From JBMNQS01 sp050944255 (GTDB taxonomy: Bacteria; Bacillota; Clostridia; Christensenellales; Maliibacteriaceae), in contig JBMNQS010000020.1 in NCBI GenBank assembly GCA_050944255.1, positions 1-30,587 on the forward strand: 30,587 nucleotides of DNA, written 5' to 3'. Of this stretch, positions 1-8,780 are shown in pieces (the first letter of the stretch is position 1; each line of letters opens with the position of its first letter). A program made the translations under genes and the position numbers. The notes beneath the pieces were generated by a model that was not told the origin of the DNA, made no database searches, and saw nothing but the letters and a program-made list of their open reading frames with translations.

Positions 1-2
1 AG

Positions 3-917
3 GAGGGCGTCCGTCTTCGCAAGGCGGGCATCCGCGGCGATATACTGGTGCTGGGCAGAACGCCGCCGCAGCAGCTGGGCGCCCTTGTCCGATACCGCCT
101 GATGCAGACGGCGGTGGACTACGCCTATGCGCAGCAGCTGAACGCCTGCAAAAAGCCCCTTTGCGTGCACGTCAAGATCGATACCGGCATGCACCGCTTC
201 GGAGAGGACGGCGGGCACATGGCGCGCATACGCGACATCTATATGCTGCCAAAACTTAAAATCAAAGGCACGTTCACGCACCTGTGCGTCTGCGACAGCC
301 TGACGGAGGAAAACCAGCGGTTCACGCAGGCGCAGCTGGACAATCTTTCCCATATCCTCCGGCGCCTGAAAGACGCGGGGCACGATCCGGGGAAAATCCA
401 TATACAGTCCAGCTACGGGCTTTTGAATTATCCCGATCTCAAGTGCGATTACGCCCGCATCGGCATTGCCCTCTACGGCGTGCTGTCCGACACTGTATCC
501 CCCTCAAGGACGGCCATAGACCTTTATCCGGTGATGAGCATCCGCGCCAGGATATCTTTGGTCAGGGACGTAAAGCCGGGCGACAGCGTCAGCTACGGGC
601 GGTGCTACGTCGCCGAAGAGCCCCGGCGCATCGCCGTGGTATCCATCGGCTACGGGGACGGGCTGCCGCGCAGCATCAAGGGCGGCCACGTTCTGATCCA
701 CGGGCAGAAGGCCCCGTACATCGGGAGAATCTGCATGGACGCCTGCATCGTGGATATCACCGGCATCAAAGATGTGCTTCCCGGAGACGTGGTCACCGTC
801 ATCGGACGCGACGGGGAGCAGCGCGTGGCCGCCGAAGCGCTGGCCCAGAGCGCCGGAACCATCACCAACGAACTGTTTACCCGTCTTTCCCCGCGCCTGG
901 AGCGCATCCATATTTAG
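3..917 (+). CDS. alr: Alanine racemase, 3' part (start lies outside window)
   Basis: PLP-dependent fold-type III racemase that would convert L- to D-alanine for peptidoglycan. The reading frame is already open at base 3 (EGVRLRKAGI, GDILVLG), so the N-terminal lysine that binds PLP lies upstream of the window; GTG at 48 is an internal codon, not the start. Visible family features are the substrate-side stretch KIDTGMHRFG, the SYG(R)CY segment, the GYGDGLPR motif holding the second catalytic base (Tyr), and GRICMDACIVDIT. The wording of these motifs also resembles the cytoplasmic racemase domain of VanT-type serine/alanine racemases, which carry an N-terminal membrane domain; the missing 5' end would decide. 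It converges on the minus-strand gene ending at 1050, with a hairpin between them. Confidence 0.88.
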   Translation, partial: EGVRLRKAGIRGDILVLGRTPPQQLGALVRYRLMQTAVDYAYAQQLNACKKPLCVHVKIDTGMHRFGEDGGHMARIRDIYMLPKLKIKGTFTHLCVCDSLTEENQRFTQAQLDNLSHILRRLKDAGHDPGKIHIQSSYGLLNYPDLKCDYARIGIALYGVLSDTVSPSRTAIDLYPVMSIRARISLVRDVKPGDSVSYGRCYVAEEPRRIAVVSIGYGDGLPRSIKGGHVLIHGQKAPYIGRICMDACIVDITGIKDVLPGDVVTVIGRDGEQRVAAEALAQSAGTITNELFTRLSPRLERIHI

Positions 918-965
918 CTGCGCTTTGCAGCGGCGTTATCACCATTAGACACCGCCGCAATAAAC

Positions 966-1007
966 GGACCCGGCCTGCGCCCTCTTTGGGGCACGCAGTC
1001 CGGGTCC
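966..1007. terminator. Hairpin between convergent genes
   Basis: GGACCCGG (966-973) pairs with CCGGGTCC (1000-1007), extended inwards by CTGCG (975-979) with CGCAG (994-998). It lies between the alanine racemase stop (917) and the minus-strand stop (1050), so it could serve both. No strong T-run follows on either strand (TGCTTCTTG on plus, GTTTATTG on minus), so efficiency is uncertain. Confidence 0.6.
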
Positions 1008-1049
1008 TGCTTCTTGAATGAGAGTCTGTCGCGCTTTCCTGCGCGCGGG

Positions 1050-2978
1050 CTACTGCGGTTTCACCAGCAGGCTGCGGTAGGCGGCGTAAGCCTCCTGGGC
1101 ATGGGTGTAGGCCTGCCCCGCGCTGGCGTTGGCATTGTTTTTCAGCGTGGTCTCGTTGGCCGCCTCGGTATTCTTCTCGTTGGCCTGCTCCATCAGCCGG
1201 TGTCCCTGGGCGAACCGCCCGCGCCTGGAGGCGGCCACCGCATCATTGTACAGGCTCGTGGCCTCGGCATTGTACTCATTGGCCTTTTCCGCATGGTTTT
1301 GAGCCGCTATGGTAAAATCCAGATAATCCACGTAATGGTCGATATAGTCCTGGCGGCCTTCCAGCGCCTGCTTAAGCTGCGCTTTGCCGGCGGCAAAGTA
1401 ATCGGGCACCGCCAGCTCCTCCAATTGCTTGAGCTGCTGCTGGTTCACCTGGCGCACCTGAAGGATCGCCTTTTTCTTGTCCGCCGGCGCATCGCCGGAG
1501 CCGACGGCGTTTGAAAGGGCGGTTTCCTGCTGCGTGATCTCCCTTAAAAGCGGCTCCAGGCTCTCGATAACATGGTCCAAAGCACGCTCTTCGCCCTTAA
1601 GCTGGGCAGCCTTTTCGCCAAAGCCAAGATCGGTCAAAGTATATTTGGTCGCCACATCGGCGTAGAAGGGGTTGTCGTTGATCTCGTCCAGGCTCTTTTG
1701 CTGCCGGTCCATTTTTTCAAGCAGCGTCTTGATGCCGGTGATATCCTCGGACAGATAACCGGAGGGCTCGCCGTGCTCCTGTACGTATCGGTTGAACTCT
1801 TCAAAGGAGGGCAGCATACCCACGACACGCTGCGCGTACTGCTGCGTCTGCACCAGCAGTTTATCCATGTCCGCTAACCCTGCGCGGATATCCGCAAGGC
1901 CTTTGTCGATGCTCTCGGGCAGGTCTTTTGAAGGCGCAATGTCCGCCTGGCACTTGGCCCCGCGCTCACGGAAGCCCTCCGTAGCGCCCTCCACGGAGTC
2001 TGGTTCATGAATTTCGGCCAGATAGGCGTCCACTTCCCGCTTGAGGTCAGTGGCGTTTGAGATGCCCGCCACCAGCGTCGTCAGTTTTGGCTTCACTTGC
2101 ATAAACCGCGCCCGGGCGTCGGCGATGCCCACATCCTCCGTGGAGAAAAAGGCGGTCATGCCGAAGAACTCTCTGTTTTTGTTTTCCAGGTCGCTTTCCA
2201 GCTGATGAAGGCGCTGCTCAATATCCAGATAGGACTGCACTTCCTGCGCCGCGTCATAGCTGTCGTTGCCGCTGCCGTACTGCAGGTGGAGGCTGATCTC
2301 GCTGACCTGCGCGCGCACGCCCTTGACGTAACCGGAATAGCCGGCAAAGACGATCCCATAGAGCACAACGCAGGCCACCGCCAGAAGCAAAAGCGTGTAG
2401 CTGAGCACGCGCAGGGCGCGGCGGCGCGGGCTCATGCGCAGGAATGTGGCCTTATGGGCGCCCCGGCGCTTTCTGCGCGGCGCGGGCCCATCCGCCGGGT
2501 ACGCCTCGCCTAGAAACTCCTCCTGAGGCGGGTAATAGGCGTCCTGCGGCAAAAGGGGCTCGGTTTCCAGGCTGGTGGCCGCGGCCCCATTGTGCGCGGA
2601 AACGAACGGCTCGCTTTGCAATGGATCGGGCGCCTGTGTTTCCTCCTGCCGGGCGGGCGCCGGATCAGGCGCGGTATAGATCAGCCCGTCCGGGTCCTGC
2701 ACGTACTCCGGCGTCTCTTCTATCTGTACGTCGGGCATTTTCTGCGGGTCCACTTCCAGCGTGCCGCCGGTGGGAATCATGGCGCTTTTGCCCCGCTTGT
2801 CCCGGACGATCTCCACTTCCTCCACGTCAATGGTTTCTTTGTAGAGCATCTTGCCGTCGATGGGTTCCTCCGTGTGCGAGGAATAGACCTCCCCCTCAAA
2901 GACGACGGGCTGGTCTTTTTTTTGATCTATGCTCCGACCGTTCATACCGGTCTTGATTTTCTTGAATAAATCAGCCAA
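1050..2978 (-). CDS. Single-pass membrane protein with long helical extracytoplasmic region, function unknown
   Basis: 642 residues, family not recognised. Residues 1-185 are charged and Pro/Glu-rich, probably disordered and cytoplasmic, ending in a basic stretch (PRRKRRGAHK, then SPRRRALR). One strong membrane segment follows at about 191-213 (VLSYTLLLLAVACVVLYG). Residues 215-642 are polar, Glu/Gln/Lys/Ala-rich and predicted mainly helical with coiled-coil-like stretches, including several roughly 60-100-residue helical blocks and an Ala/Asn-rich end (ANEKNTEAANETTLKNNANA). The positive-inside pattern puts the long helical part outside the cell. The start is TTG at 2978 with AAGG seven bases upstream; no better ATG lies nearby. 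It stands alone with its own putative promoter. A cell-envelope role is a guess from topology only. Confidence 0.75.
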   Translation of the reverse strand: MADLFKKIKTGMNGRSIDQKKDQPVVFEGEVYSSHTEEPIDGKMLYKETIDVEEVEIVRDKRGKSAMIPTGGTLEVDPQKMPDVQIEETPEYVQDPDGLIYTAPDPAPARQEETQAPDPLQSEPFVSAHNGAAATSLETEPLLPQDAYYPPQEEFLGEAYPADGPAPRRKRRGAHKATFLRMSPRRRALRVLSYTLLLLAVACVVLYGIVFAGYSGYVKGVRAQVSEISLHLQYGSGNDSYDAAQEVQSYLDIEQRLHQLESDLENKNREFFGMTAFFSTEDVGIADARARFMQVKPKLTTLVAGISNATDLKREVDAYLAEIHEPDSVEGATEGFRERGAKCQADIAPSKDLPESIDKGLADIRAGLADMDKLLVQTQQYAQRVVGMLPSFEEFNRYVQEHGEPSGYLSEDITGIKTLLEKMDRQQKSLDEINDNPFYADVATKYTLTDLGFGEKAAQLKGEERALDHVIESLEPLLREITQQETALSNAVGSGDAPADKKKAILQVRQVNQQQLKQLEELAVPDYFAAGKAQLKQALEGRQDYIDHYVDYLDFTIAAQNHAEKANEYNAEATSLYNDAVAASRRGRFAQGHRLMEQANEKNTEAANETTLKNNANASAGQAYTHAQEAYAAYRSLLVKPQ

Positions 2979-3377
2979 TTGAATACCTTAAACCATCGGA
3001 TTTATGAAAACATATCAAGCTGAAAACAGTGTACCACAAATGGACTGTAGGGAAAAGGGCAGGTTTTTGGCATCTTCTGTGCAAAAAAGTGGTCTTTACG
3101 TGCAAAATCAGCCGTTTTCGCTCCATGTGACACAAAAGCGCCGATACCTATGCGCCGGGCATGGGCCGCGATTGAATCCTGTGTGCGGTTCGGCCTTTTT
3201 TCGGGTTGAAGGCAGTGTGCCGGCTGCTTTTTTCCCGGCGCCGCGGGCATTTGCGCCACCGGACGCAACGCTGCCGCTGCCAGGCGGACGGTTCCAGAAG
3301 GTGTCCCGCATTCCAGATATTTCCATCTGCGGACCGCGGCGGTCCCGCGCTTGCGTTATGAAAGTACGGCACGAAAT
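2979..3377. other. Intergenic region without a convincing gene
   Basis: About 400 bases between the TTG start at 2978 and the gdhA terminator. Short open frames occur on both strands, but none has a ribosome binding site or recognisable protein, and they overlap each other. It contains a possible minus-strand promoter at 3028-3036 and a short GGACCGC/GCGGTCC palindrome at 3331-3345. Nothing else is seen. Confidence 0.5.
3028..3036 (-). promoter_or_regulatory. Possible extended -10 promoter for the 1050-2978 gene
   Basis: On the minus strand TGGTACACT (3036-3028) gives an extended -10 of the TGnTAnnnT type about 50 bases upstream of the TTG start. The matching -35 region is poor (TTTTCC at 17 bp), so this is tentative. 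Confidence 0.3.
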
Positions 3378-3412
3378 AATAAAAACAGGCTGCAAAGCAG
3401 CCTGTTTTTATT
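3378..3412 (-). terminator. Rho-independent terminator of gdhA
   Basis: A perfect 16-bp stem, 3378-3393 with 3397-3412, core ACAGGCTGC/GCAGCCTGT and a three-base loop. A-rich and T-rich arms flank the GC core, so it would also work on the plus strand. It begins 13 bases after the gdhA stop. Confidence 0.9.
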
Positions 3413-3424
3413 CGGTATGACGGA

Positions 3425-4756
3425 TCAAACGACGCCCTGTGCCAACATGGCGGCGGCGACTTTCTCGAAGCCGGCGATGTTGGCGCCCACCACCAGATTG
3501 TCGGTATGGCCGTATTTTTCGGCTGCCGCGTAGCTGTTTTTATAGATGTTGATCATGATGTTCTTAAGTCTTAAGTCCACTTCCTCGAACGTCCAGGAAA
3601 GCCGCTGGCTGTTCTGGCTCATCTCCAGGGCGGAGGTGGCCACGCCGCCTGCGTTGGAGGCCTTGCCCGGCCCAAACAACACGCCGTTTGCCTGCATGTA
3701 CTCCACCGCGTCGGGGGTGGAGGGCATATTGGCGCCTTCGGCCACGGCATAGCAGCCGTTTTTCACCAGTATTTTGGCATCTTCCAGATTCAGTTCGTTC
3801 TGCGTGGCGCAGGGGAACGCCATATCGCAGGGAATGCTCCAGATGCCGGTTCCCTCGTGGTATTCGGCGCCGGGGCGATAGTCCGCGTACTCGCTGATGC
3901 GGCCGCGCCTGACTTCTTTAATCTCCTTGACCGCCTGAAGATCGATGCCTTCGGCGTCGTAGACCCAGCCCTGGGAATCACTCATGCCCACCACTTTGCC
4001 GCCCAGCTGGTGGATTTTCTCCACGGCGTAGATGGCCACGTTGCCGCTGCCCGATACGACGCAGGTGCTGCCCTCAAAGCTCTTGCCCTTGGCCTTGATC
4101 ATTTCGTCGGTGAAATAGATCAGGCCGTAGCCGGTGGCTTCGGTCCTGGCCAGGCTGCCGCCGTAGGGAATGCCTTTGCCGGTGAGAACGCCTTCATAGC
4201 TGCCGGTGATGCGCTTGAACTGGCCGTACAAAAAGCCGATCTCACGGCCGCCAACGCCAATATCGCCTGCGGGCACGTCGATGTCGGCGCCCACGTGGCG
4301 GTACAATTCGGTCATAAAGCTCTGGCAGAAGGCCATGACTTCGCGGTCGCTCTTGCCTTTGGGATCAAAGTCCGAGCCGCCTTTGCCGCCGCCGATGGGA
4401 AGTCCGGTCAGCGAGTTTTTGAAGATCTGCTCAAAGCCCAGGAATTTGATGATGCTCAGGTTGACCGACGGATGAAAGCGTAGGCCGCCCTTGATGGGAC
4501 CGATGGCGCTGTTGAACTGGACGCGGTAGCCGCGGTTGACCTGCACCTTGCCGCTGTCGTCCACCCAGGGCACACGGAACATGATCTGCCTTTCGGGCTC
4601 TACGATGCGTTCAAGCAGGCCGTTTGCCTGGATTTCCGGACGCGCATCGACCACCGGTTCGAGACTTTGCAGCACCTCGTGCGCGGCTTGGTGAAATTCG
4701 CTCTGTCCCTCATTGCGCGCAATGAGTTCCACCAAGACGTCATTGATGTAAGACAT
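3425..4756 (-). CDS. gdhA: NADP-type glutamate dehydrogenase
   Basis: Reductively aminates 2-oxoglutarate with ammonium to glutamate, probably as a cytosolic hexamer. 443 residues, the usual size for the small bacterial GdhA. The N-terminal dimerisation/substrate domain has KGGLRFHPSVN (89-99) and the signature LPIGGGKGGSDFDPKGKSD (119-137), with catalytic Lys125. The Rossmann domain has VVSGSGNVA with a following SDSQG, where a Ser after the acidic position fits NADP(H) use. The chosen start, ATG at 4756 (MSYIND), has GGAGG five bases upstream. The frame stays open to 4903, but that extension covers the promoter at 4853-4881 and gives unrelated sequence. It is monocistronic, divergent from glmS, with its own terminator. 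Confidence 0.96.
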   Translation of the reverse strand: MSYINDVLVELIARNEGQSEFHQAAHEVLQSLEPVVDARPEIQANGLLERIVEPERQIMFRVPWVDDSGKVQVNRGYRVQFNSAIGPIKGGLRFHPSVNLSIIKFLGFEQIFKNSLTGLPIGGGKGGSDFDPKGKSDREVMAFCQSFMTELYRHVGADIDVPAGDIGVGGREIGFLYGQFKRITGSYEGVLTGKGIPYGGSLARTEATGYGLIYFTDEMIKAKGKSFEGSTCVVSGSGNVAIYAVEKIHQLGGKVVGMSDSQGWVYDAEGIDLQAVKEIKEVRRGRISEYADYRPGAEYHEGTGIWSIPCDMAFPCATQNELNLEDAKILVKNGCYAVAEGANMPSTPDAVEYMQANGVLFGPGKASNAGGVATSALEMSQNSQRLSWTFEEVDLRLKNIMINIYKNSYAAAEKYGHTDNLVVGANIAGFEKVAAAMLAQGVV

Positions 4757-4852
4757 ATGAACCTCCAGAATATAAAAGTATAAGGAATAGATGTCCCCTG
4801 TACAGATGAAAATGTGTGTCAGCATGCACCAATCTTGCAAATGTACTATTAG

Positions 4853-4881
4853 ATTATAGTAGGCAAGTCCAAAAATTACAA
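4853..4881 (-). promoter_or_regulatory. Sigma-A-type promoter of gdhA
   Basis: TTGTAA (4881-4876), a 17-bp spacer and a consensus TATAAT (4858-4853). It implies a leader of about 90 bases before the ATG at 4756. Confidence 0.8.
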
Positions 4882-4969
4882 TATTTTTTTGGGCTTCTTG
4901 CAAAATTAACGCCTTTATCCAATGAAATGGGCCGGTTTTGTAAAATTCACCCCCGAAACAGGCGGAACC

Positions 4970-4999
4970 TTGTACAATTTAAGAGGGTTGTGGTATACT
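4970..4999 (+). promoter_or_regulatory. Promoter of glmS
   Basis: TTGTAC (4970-4975), an 18-bp spacer and TATACT (4994-4999) preceded by TGG, giving an extended -10. Transcription would start near 5006, about 75 bases before the glmS ATG. Confidence 0.75.
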
Positions 5000-5003
5000 T
5001 TTC

Positions 5004-5044
5004 GCATGGCCGCTATAAGCCTAAAATGGGAGCATAGCGCATGC
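5004..5044 (+). promoter_or_regulatory. Structured leader hairpin upstream of glmS
   Basis: GCATG-gc-CGCTAT (5004-5016) can pair with ATAGCG-CATGC (5034-5044): 11 pairs with a two-base bulge and a 17-base loop. It lies at the predicted 5' end of the glmS transcript. There is no T-run and no recognisable glmS ribozyme core. Its role, if any, is unknown. Confidence 0.35.
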
Positions 5045-5081
5045 CGGCTGATTTCAGATTTCTTGAAAGGATATTGATTAT

Positions 5082-6908
5082 ATGTGCGGAATCGTAGGCT
5101 ATGTGGGCACTGAAAACGCCGTACCGTTTCTGATGACAGGACTTCGCCACCTGGAGTATCGGGGCTATGACTCGGCCGGACTGGCCGTGATGAACGGATC
5201 GATTCAGGTACGCAAGGCAAAGGGGCGCCTGGACGAGCTGGATAAGGTGCTTGAGGCGGATTCCATTTGCGGTACGCTGGGCATCGGCCATACACGCTGG
5301 GCCACGCATGGGGAGCCCAATTACGTCAATTCCCATCCCCATCTGGATCAGGCGGAAAAAATCGCCGTGGTGCACAATGGGATCATCGAAAACTACTATG
5401 AACTCAAACAGCAGCTGATCGCCGCCGGTGTCAATTTCCAGTCGGAAACCGACACTGAGGTGGTGGTGCAGCTGATGGGTTACTTATATAAAGGCAACAT
5501 CCTGGAAACCATTTTCGAGGCGGTACACCGCCTGGAGGGCGCCTTTGCTCTGGCGATTATCTGCAGGGACAATCCGGACACCATGTACTGCATCCGCAAG
5601 GACAGCCCGCTCATCGTGGGAAAGGGTAAGGACGCCAGCTTTATCGCCTCGGACATCCCGGCGATGCTGGAGCATACCCGCAACATCTATTTCATGGAGA
5701 ACGGGGACATTGCCGAGTTGACAAGGGAAAAGATCAATTTCTACGATTCCTTCGGAAACGCCATCGTGCGCGAGCCCCACTACATCGAGTGGGACGTGGA
5801 GTCGGCGGAAAAGGGCGGCTACGCCCACTTTATGATCAAGGAGATCAACGAGCAGCCGCAGGCGCTTCGCAACACGCTGAACCGCTACGTGGATGTGCCC
5901 GGCAAAAAGGTGCGCGAAAACGCCATTCCCATCTCCACCGAGGAGGCCCGGAACATTACCCGTATGGGGATCATCGCCTGCGGCACCGCCTATCACGCGG
6001 GCCTTGTGGGCAAGACCCTCTTTGAGCGCATCTGGCGCGTGCCGGTGGAAGTGCATATCGCATCGGAGTTCCGCTATCAAAACCCCATCGTCCGCTCTCA
6101 GGACGTTTACATCATCGTCAGCCAGTCGGGCGAGACGGCGGATACCATCGCCGCCATGCGCCTTGTCAAGGAGGCCGGCTGCAAGGTGATCGCCATCTGC
6201 AACGTGCTGGGCTCCACCATCGCGCGGGAGGCCGACCACGTGCTCTACACCCAGGCGGGTCCGGAAATCGCGGTGGCTTCCACAAAGGCGTACACCACGC
6301 AGATGATGCTCTTATACATTCTGGCCATCGACATTGCCCAAAAGCGCGGCGATATGGACGCGGCGCGTTTTGAGCATTTGGTGGACGAAATGGCGGCGGT
6401 GCCTGATAAGGTGGCGCAGCTTTTGGAGAGCCAGACGGAAATCCAGAGGTTTGCCAGCCAGGTATTCGACTGCCACAGCAGCTTCTTTATCGGGCGGGGA
6501 CTGGATTACTCGCTGGCCATGGAAGCAGCGCTGAAATTAAAGGAAATTTCCTACATCCATTGCGAAGCGATGGCCGCGGGCGAGCTCAAGCACGGCACCA
6601 TTGCCCTTATAGAGGACGGCGTGCTGGTGGTGGCCATCGCCACACAGCAGCAGCTGATGGATAAGATGGTCAGCAACATCAAGGAGGTAGCCGTACGCGG
6701 CGCCAATGTGCTCACCGTTTCCAACGGCGAAAACGAGCTTTTGCGCGCGGAGTCCAACCACATTTGGGTGATGCCCCGGGCGGACGACATGGTCATGCCC
6801 ATGATCCTGATCGTCCCGCTGCAGCTTTTTGCGTACTATATGGCTTTGGCCCGCGGCTGCGACATCGACAAGCCGCGCAACCTGGCCAAGAGCGTTACGG
6901 TTGAATAG
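5082..6908 (+). CDS. glmS: Glutamine-fructose-6-phosphate aminotransferase (isomerising)
   Basis: Makes glucosamine-6-phosphate from fructose-6-phosphate and glutamine, the entry step to UDP-GlcNAc for peptidoglycan. 608 residues, full length. Met1 is followed directly by the nucleophile Cys2 (MCGIVGYVG), which fixes the start. The class II glutaminase domain covers about 1-240 (HTRWATHG, HNGIIENY). Two SIS sugar-isomerase domains follow (CGTAYHAG, SQSGETADT, ASTKAYTTQ, EAMAAGELKHG), and the end DKPRNLAKSVTVE is canonical. The ribosome binding site is AAAGGA ten bases upstream. DUF2207 (63-base gap) and murJ follow without an obvious terminator, so they may be cotranscribed. The usual Bacillota glmS ribozyme is not visible in the roughly 75-base leader. 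Confidence 0.98.
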   Translation: MCGIVGYVGTENAVPFLMTGLRHLEYRGYDSAGLAVMNGSIQVRKAKGRLDELDKVLEADSICGTLGIGHTRWATHGEPNYVNSHPHLDQAEKIAVVHNGIIENYYELKQQLIAAGVNFQSETDTEVVVQLMGYLYKGNILETIFEAVHRLEGAFALAIICRDNPDTMYCIRKDSPLIVGKGKDASFIASDIPAMLEHTRNIYFMENGDIAELTREKINFYDSFGNAIVREPHYIEWDVESAEKGGYAHFMIKEINEQPQALRNTLNRYVDVPGKKVRENAIPISTEEARNITRMGIIACGTAYHAGLVGKTLFERIWRVPVEVHIASEFRYQNPIVRSQDVYIIVSQSGETADTIAAMRLVKEAGCKVIAICNVLGSTIAREADHVLYTQAGPEIAVASTKAYTTQMMLLYILAIDIAQKRGDMDAARFEHLVDEMAAVPDKVAQLLESQTEIQRFASQVFDCHSSFFIGRGLDYSLAMEAALKLKEISYIHCEAMAAGELKHGTIALIEDGVLVVAIATQQQLMDKMVSNIKEVAVRGANVLTVSNGENELLRAESNHIWVMPRADDMVMPMILIVPLQLFAYYMALARGCDIDKPRNLAKSVTVE

Positions 6909-6971
6909 GCGCAGATCCTACCGGAATCCACAATCAGCCCAGGGGCGAATCCTCCGCATAATGGGAGAGTT

Positions 6972-8750
6972 ATGAAGAGAAGTCGCATATTTGCCTGTGT
7001 CTTTATCCTGTCCATACTTCTGGCGGCGCTTTTGCCGGCGGGCGGTTTTGCATCGGCCGCTCCGGGCGTGAAGGTGGACTATTTTTCCTGCACCATTATT
7101 CTGGACGGCGACGGCACGGCCACTGTCCGCGAGGAATTTTCCCTGACGGTTGCCTCCAAGGTGGACAAGCTCACCTGGAGCATCCCCCATCCGCTGGCGG
7201 AGGAACCGGATTTCAGCTTCCGGCAGGGCAACCTAAAGCTCAAGCCGGTATACGAGGGCGCGGTGGCCGGCGGCAGGACCGACTATTACCAATTGGTCTC
7301 TCAGGGCAATCAAAACGTATTGACGTTTTACACGGATAAAGAGGACGCGCAAATAGACTACCGGCTGACCTATCGCTGCAAGGCGGAGCCGGTGATGTAC
7401 AAGGACGCGGCGCAGATGAGCCTGGCGCTTATGGGCCGGCAGGCTTATGCCATTGAAGCATTTGATTTTTTTGTGCAGCTTCCCGCGGGCGGGCAGCCGC
7501 AGAAGGATGCCCAGGAGCTGATGGCCTGGGCGAGCCGCAGCGGTCTGGACGTGGAGATCACAGATGGGCGCGCGCTCAAAGTATCGGGCAAAAATCTCGA
7601 TGCGCAAACGGCGGTTTCGGTGCGCATGCTGATGGCCGCCGGGTATTTCGAGCCGGCGTATGAGCGCGGCGATATAGAGGGCGCGCAGCGCGTCATTGAC
7701 GAGGAAACCCGGCTGGCCCGTTACCGCCGGGCGGTGGATTTCTTTTCGGGGGCGCAGCCTTTGATCGGTGCTCTGTCCATCGCGCTGGCCGTGGGCCTGT
7801 CGATTGTCATCAGGAAGCGGCCCAAGCGTTTCGTCCCGCAGGCGCAGGCGGCCGGCCCCGACGCGCTGCCCACGGAAGTCACCTGCGCGCAGATGGTGTA
7901 TCTGAATCACTTTTACAGGCGTTTCGGGACAGGCTCCCTGTACAGGCGCGCCCTGCAGGGCACGCTGGTGCAGCTTTATGCGCTGGGCCTTCTGACGGTG
8001 GATATGGACGCGGATGGCCGCGCGCGTTTTGGTTACGTGATGCGCACGGACGTGGAGACCACCGACGATGAAAACATGCTGCTGGTGTTTTTGTTCGACG
8101 ACGTGGCATCAGGCGGCGATACCTTTACGATGCGCGACGTTCGCCGCTTTACCGCGCGGGCTCCCGGCGTGGTTGGAAACGCCCTGGGCTACTGGGTGTA
8201 CATGATCTGCCAGGAGCTGATTGCCGGCGAGTTTGTGGAACCTTACCCCAAAAAGCGTCTCTTTCATCCGGGGCTGATCGTGGCGCCGCTGTTTGCGCTT
8301 GCGGCGCTGGGGCTCCTTTCGCTGCAGCAGTGGGAAAGTTTCGGCGCCATGCTCGTGGGCGCGTTTATCGTCAGCATTATGTCCCGCGACAGGCTGCACC
8401 GCCTGGGGCAGCGGGGCGAGGACGTGCTGGCAAAGACCCGGGCGCTTAAAGCGTATCTGAAAAACCTGCGCTTTGAAGACCCCTTGTCACTGCCGGGCAT
8501 CATCTGGTGGACGGACGCGCTGCCCTATCTGGCGGCGACGGGCCAATTGGAAAAGATCAAGCCTCAATTGCCCCAGCTTTATCCGCAGATGTGGCAGGAC
8601 GTGTTCATCCAGGAGAATCCCCACTTTCTGCGGCTTCTGGACATCAGCGGCGAAGGGGAAATCATGGACAGCGGCGTCAGCCGGGCGCTTAAGAAGCTGG
8701 CGGGCCGGCTCAGCCGTTATTATGCGCACGGGCCGGGCAGCAAAAACTAA
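6972..8750 (+). CDS. DUF2207-type predicted membrane protein
   Basis: 592 residues. An N-terminal signal peptide (hydrophobic 6-25, cleavage likely after about residue 30, ASAA) precedes a beta-rich extracytoplasmic domain with the DUF2207-like pattern DYFSCTIILDGDGTATVREE. A membrane segment lies near 264-282 (LIGALSIALAVGLSIVI), followed by a cytoplasmic region, a two-helix membrane hairpin near 436-470, and a soluble C-terminus. This matches the usual architecture of DUF2207 membrane proteins, whose biochemical role is not established. The poly-Gly C-terminal tail seen in many relatives is absent. GGGAGA lies just upstream of the ATG. It sits between glmS and murJ, so a link to the envelope is plausible but inferred only from position. 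Confidence 0.8.
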   Translation: MKRSRIFACVFILSILLAALLPAGGFASAAPGVKVDYFSCTIILDGDGTATVREEFSLTVASKVDKLTWSIPHPLAEEPDFSFRQGNLKLKPVYEGAVAGGRTDYYQLVSQGNQNVLTFYTDKEDAQIDYRLTYRCKAEPVMYKDAAQMSLALMGRQAYAIEAFDFFVQLPAGGQPQKDAQELMAWASRSGLDVEITDGRALKVSGKNLDAQTAVSVRMLMAAGYFEPAYERGDIEGAQRVIDEETRLARYRRAVDFFSGAQPLIGALSIALAVGLSIVIRKRPKRFVPQAQAAGPDALPTEVTCAQMVYLNHFYRRFGTGSLYRRALQGTLVQLYALGLLTVDMDADGRARFGYVMRTDVETTDDENMLLVFLFDDVASGGDTFTMRDVRRFTARAPGVVGNALGYWVYMICQELIAGEFVEPYPKKRLFHPGLIVAPLFALAALGLLSLQQWESFGAMLVGAFIVSIMSRDRLHRLGQRGEDVLAKTRALKAYLKNLRFEDPLSLPGIIWWTDALPYLAATGQLEKIKPQLPQLYPQMWQDVFIQENPHFLRLLDISGEGEIMDSGVSRALKKLAGRLSRYYAHGPGSKN

Positions 8751-8780
8751 CGTGTAGCCGTATCGGCTCAAGGAGCCCTC

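Noticed and set aside
3002..3420. Several overlapping open frames upstream of 2978
   Set aside because: No ribosome binding site, no recognisable protein; both strands are open by chance in GC-rich DNA and one frame runs into the gdhA terminator.
4757..4903. N-terminal extension of gdhA (49 extra residues from an upstream start)
   Set aside because: It would place the consensus promoter 4853-4881 inside the coding region, gives unrelated sequence, and ATG 4756 has an excellent ribosome binding site.
5000..5081. glmS ribozyme
   Set aside because: The leader is too short and the conserved core is not recognisable by eye; only a simple bulged hairpin is seen.
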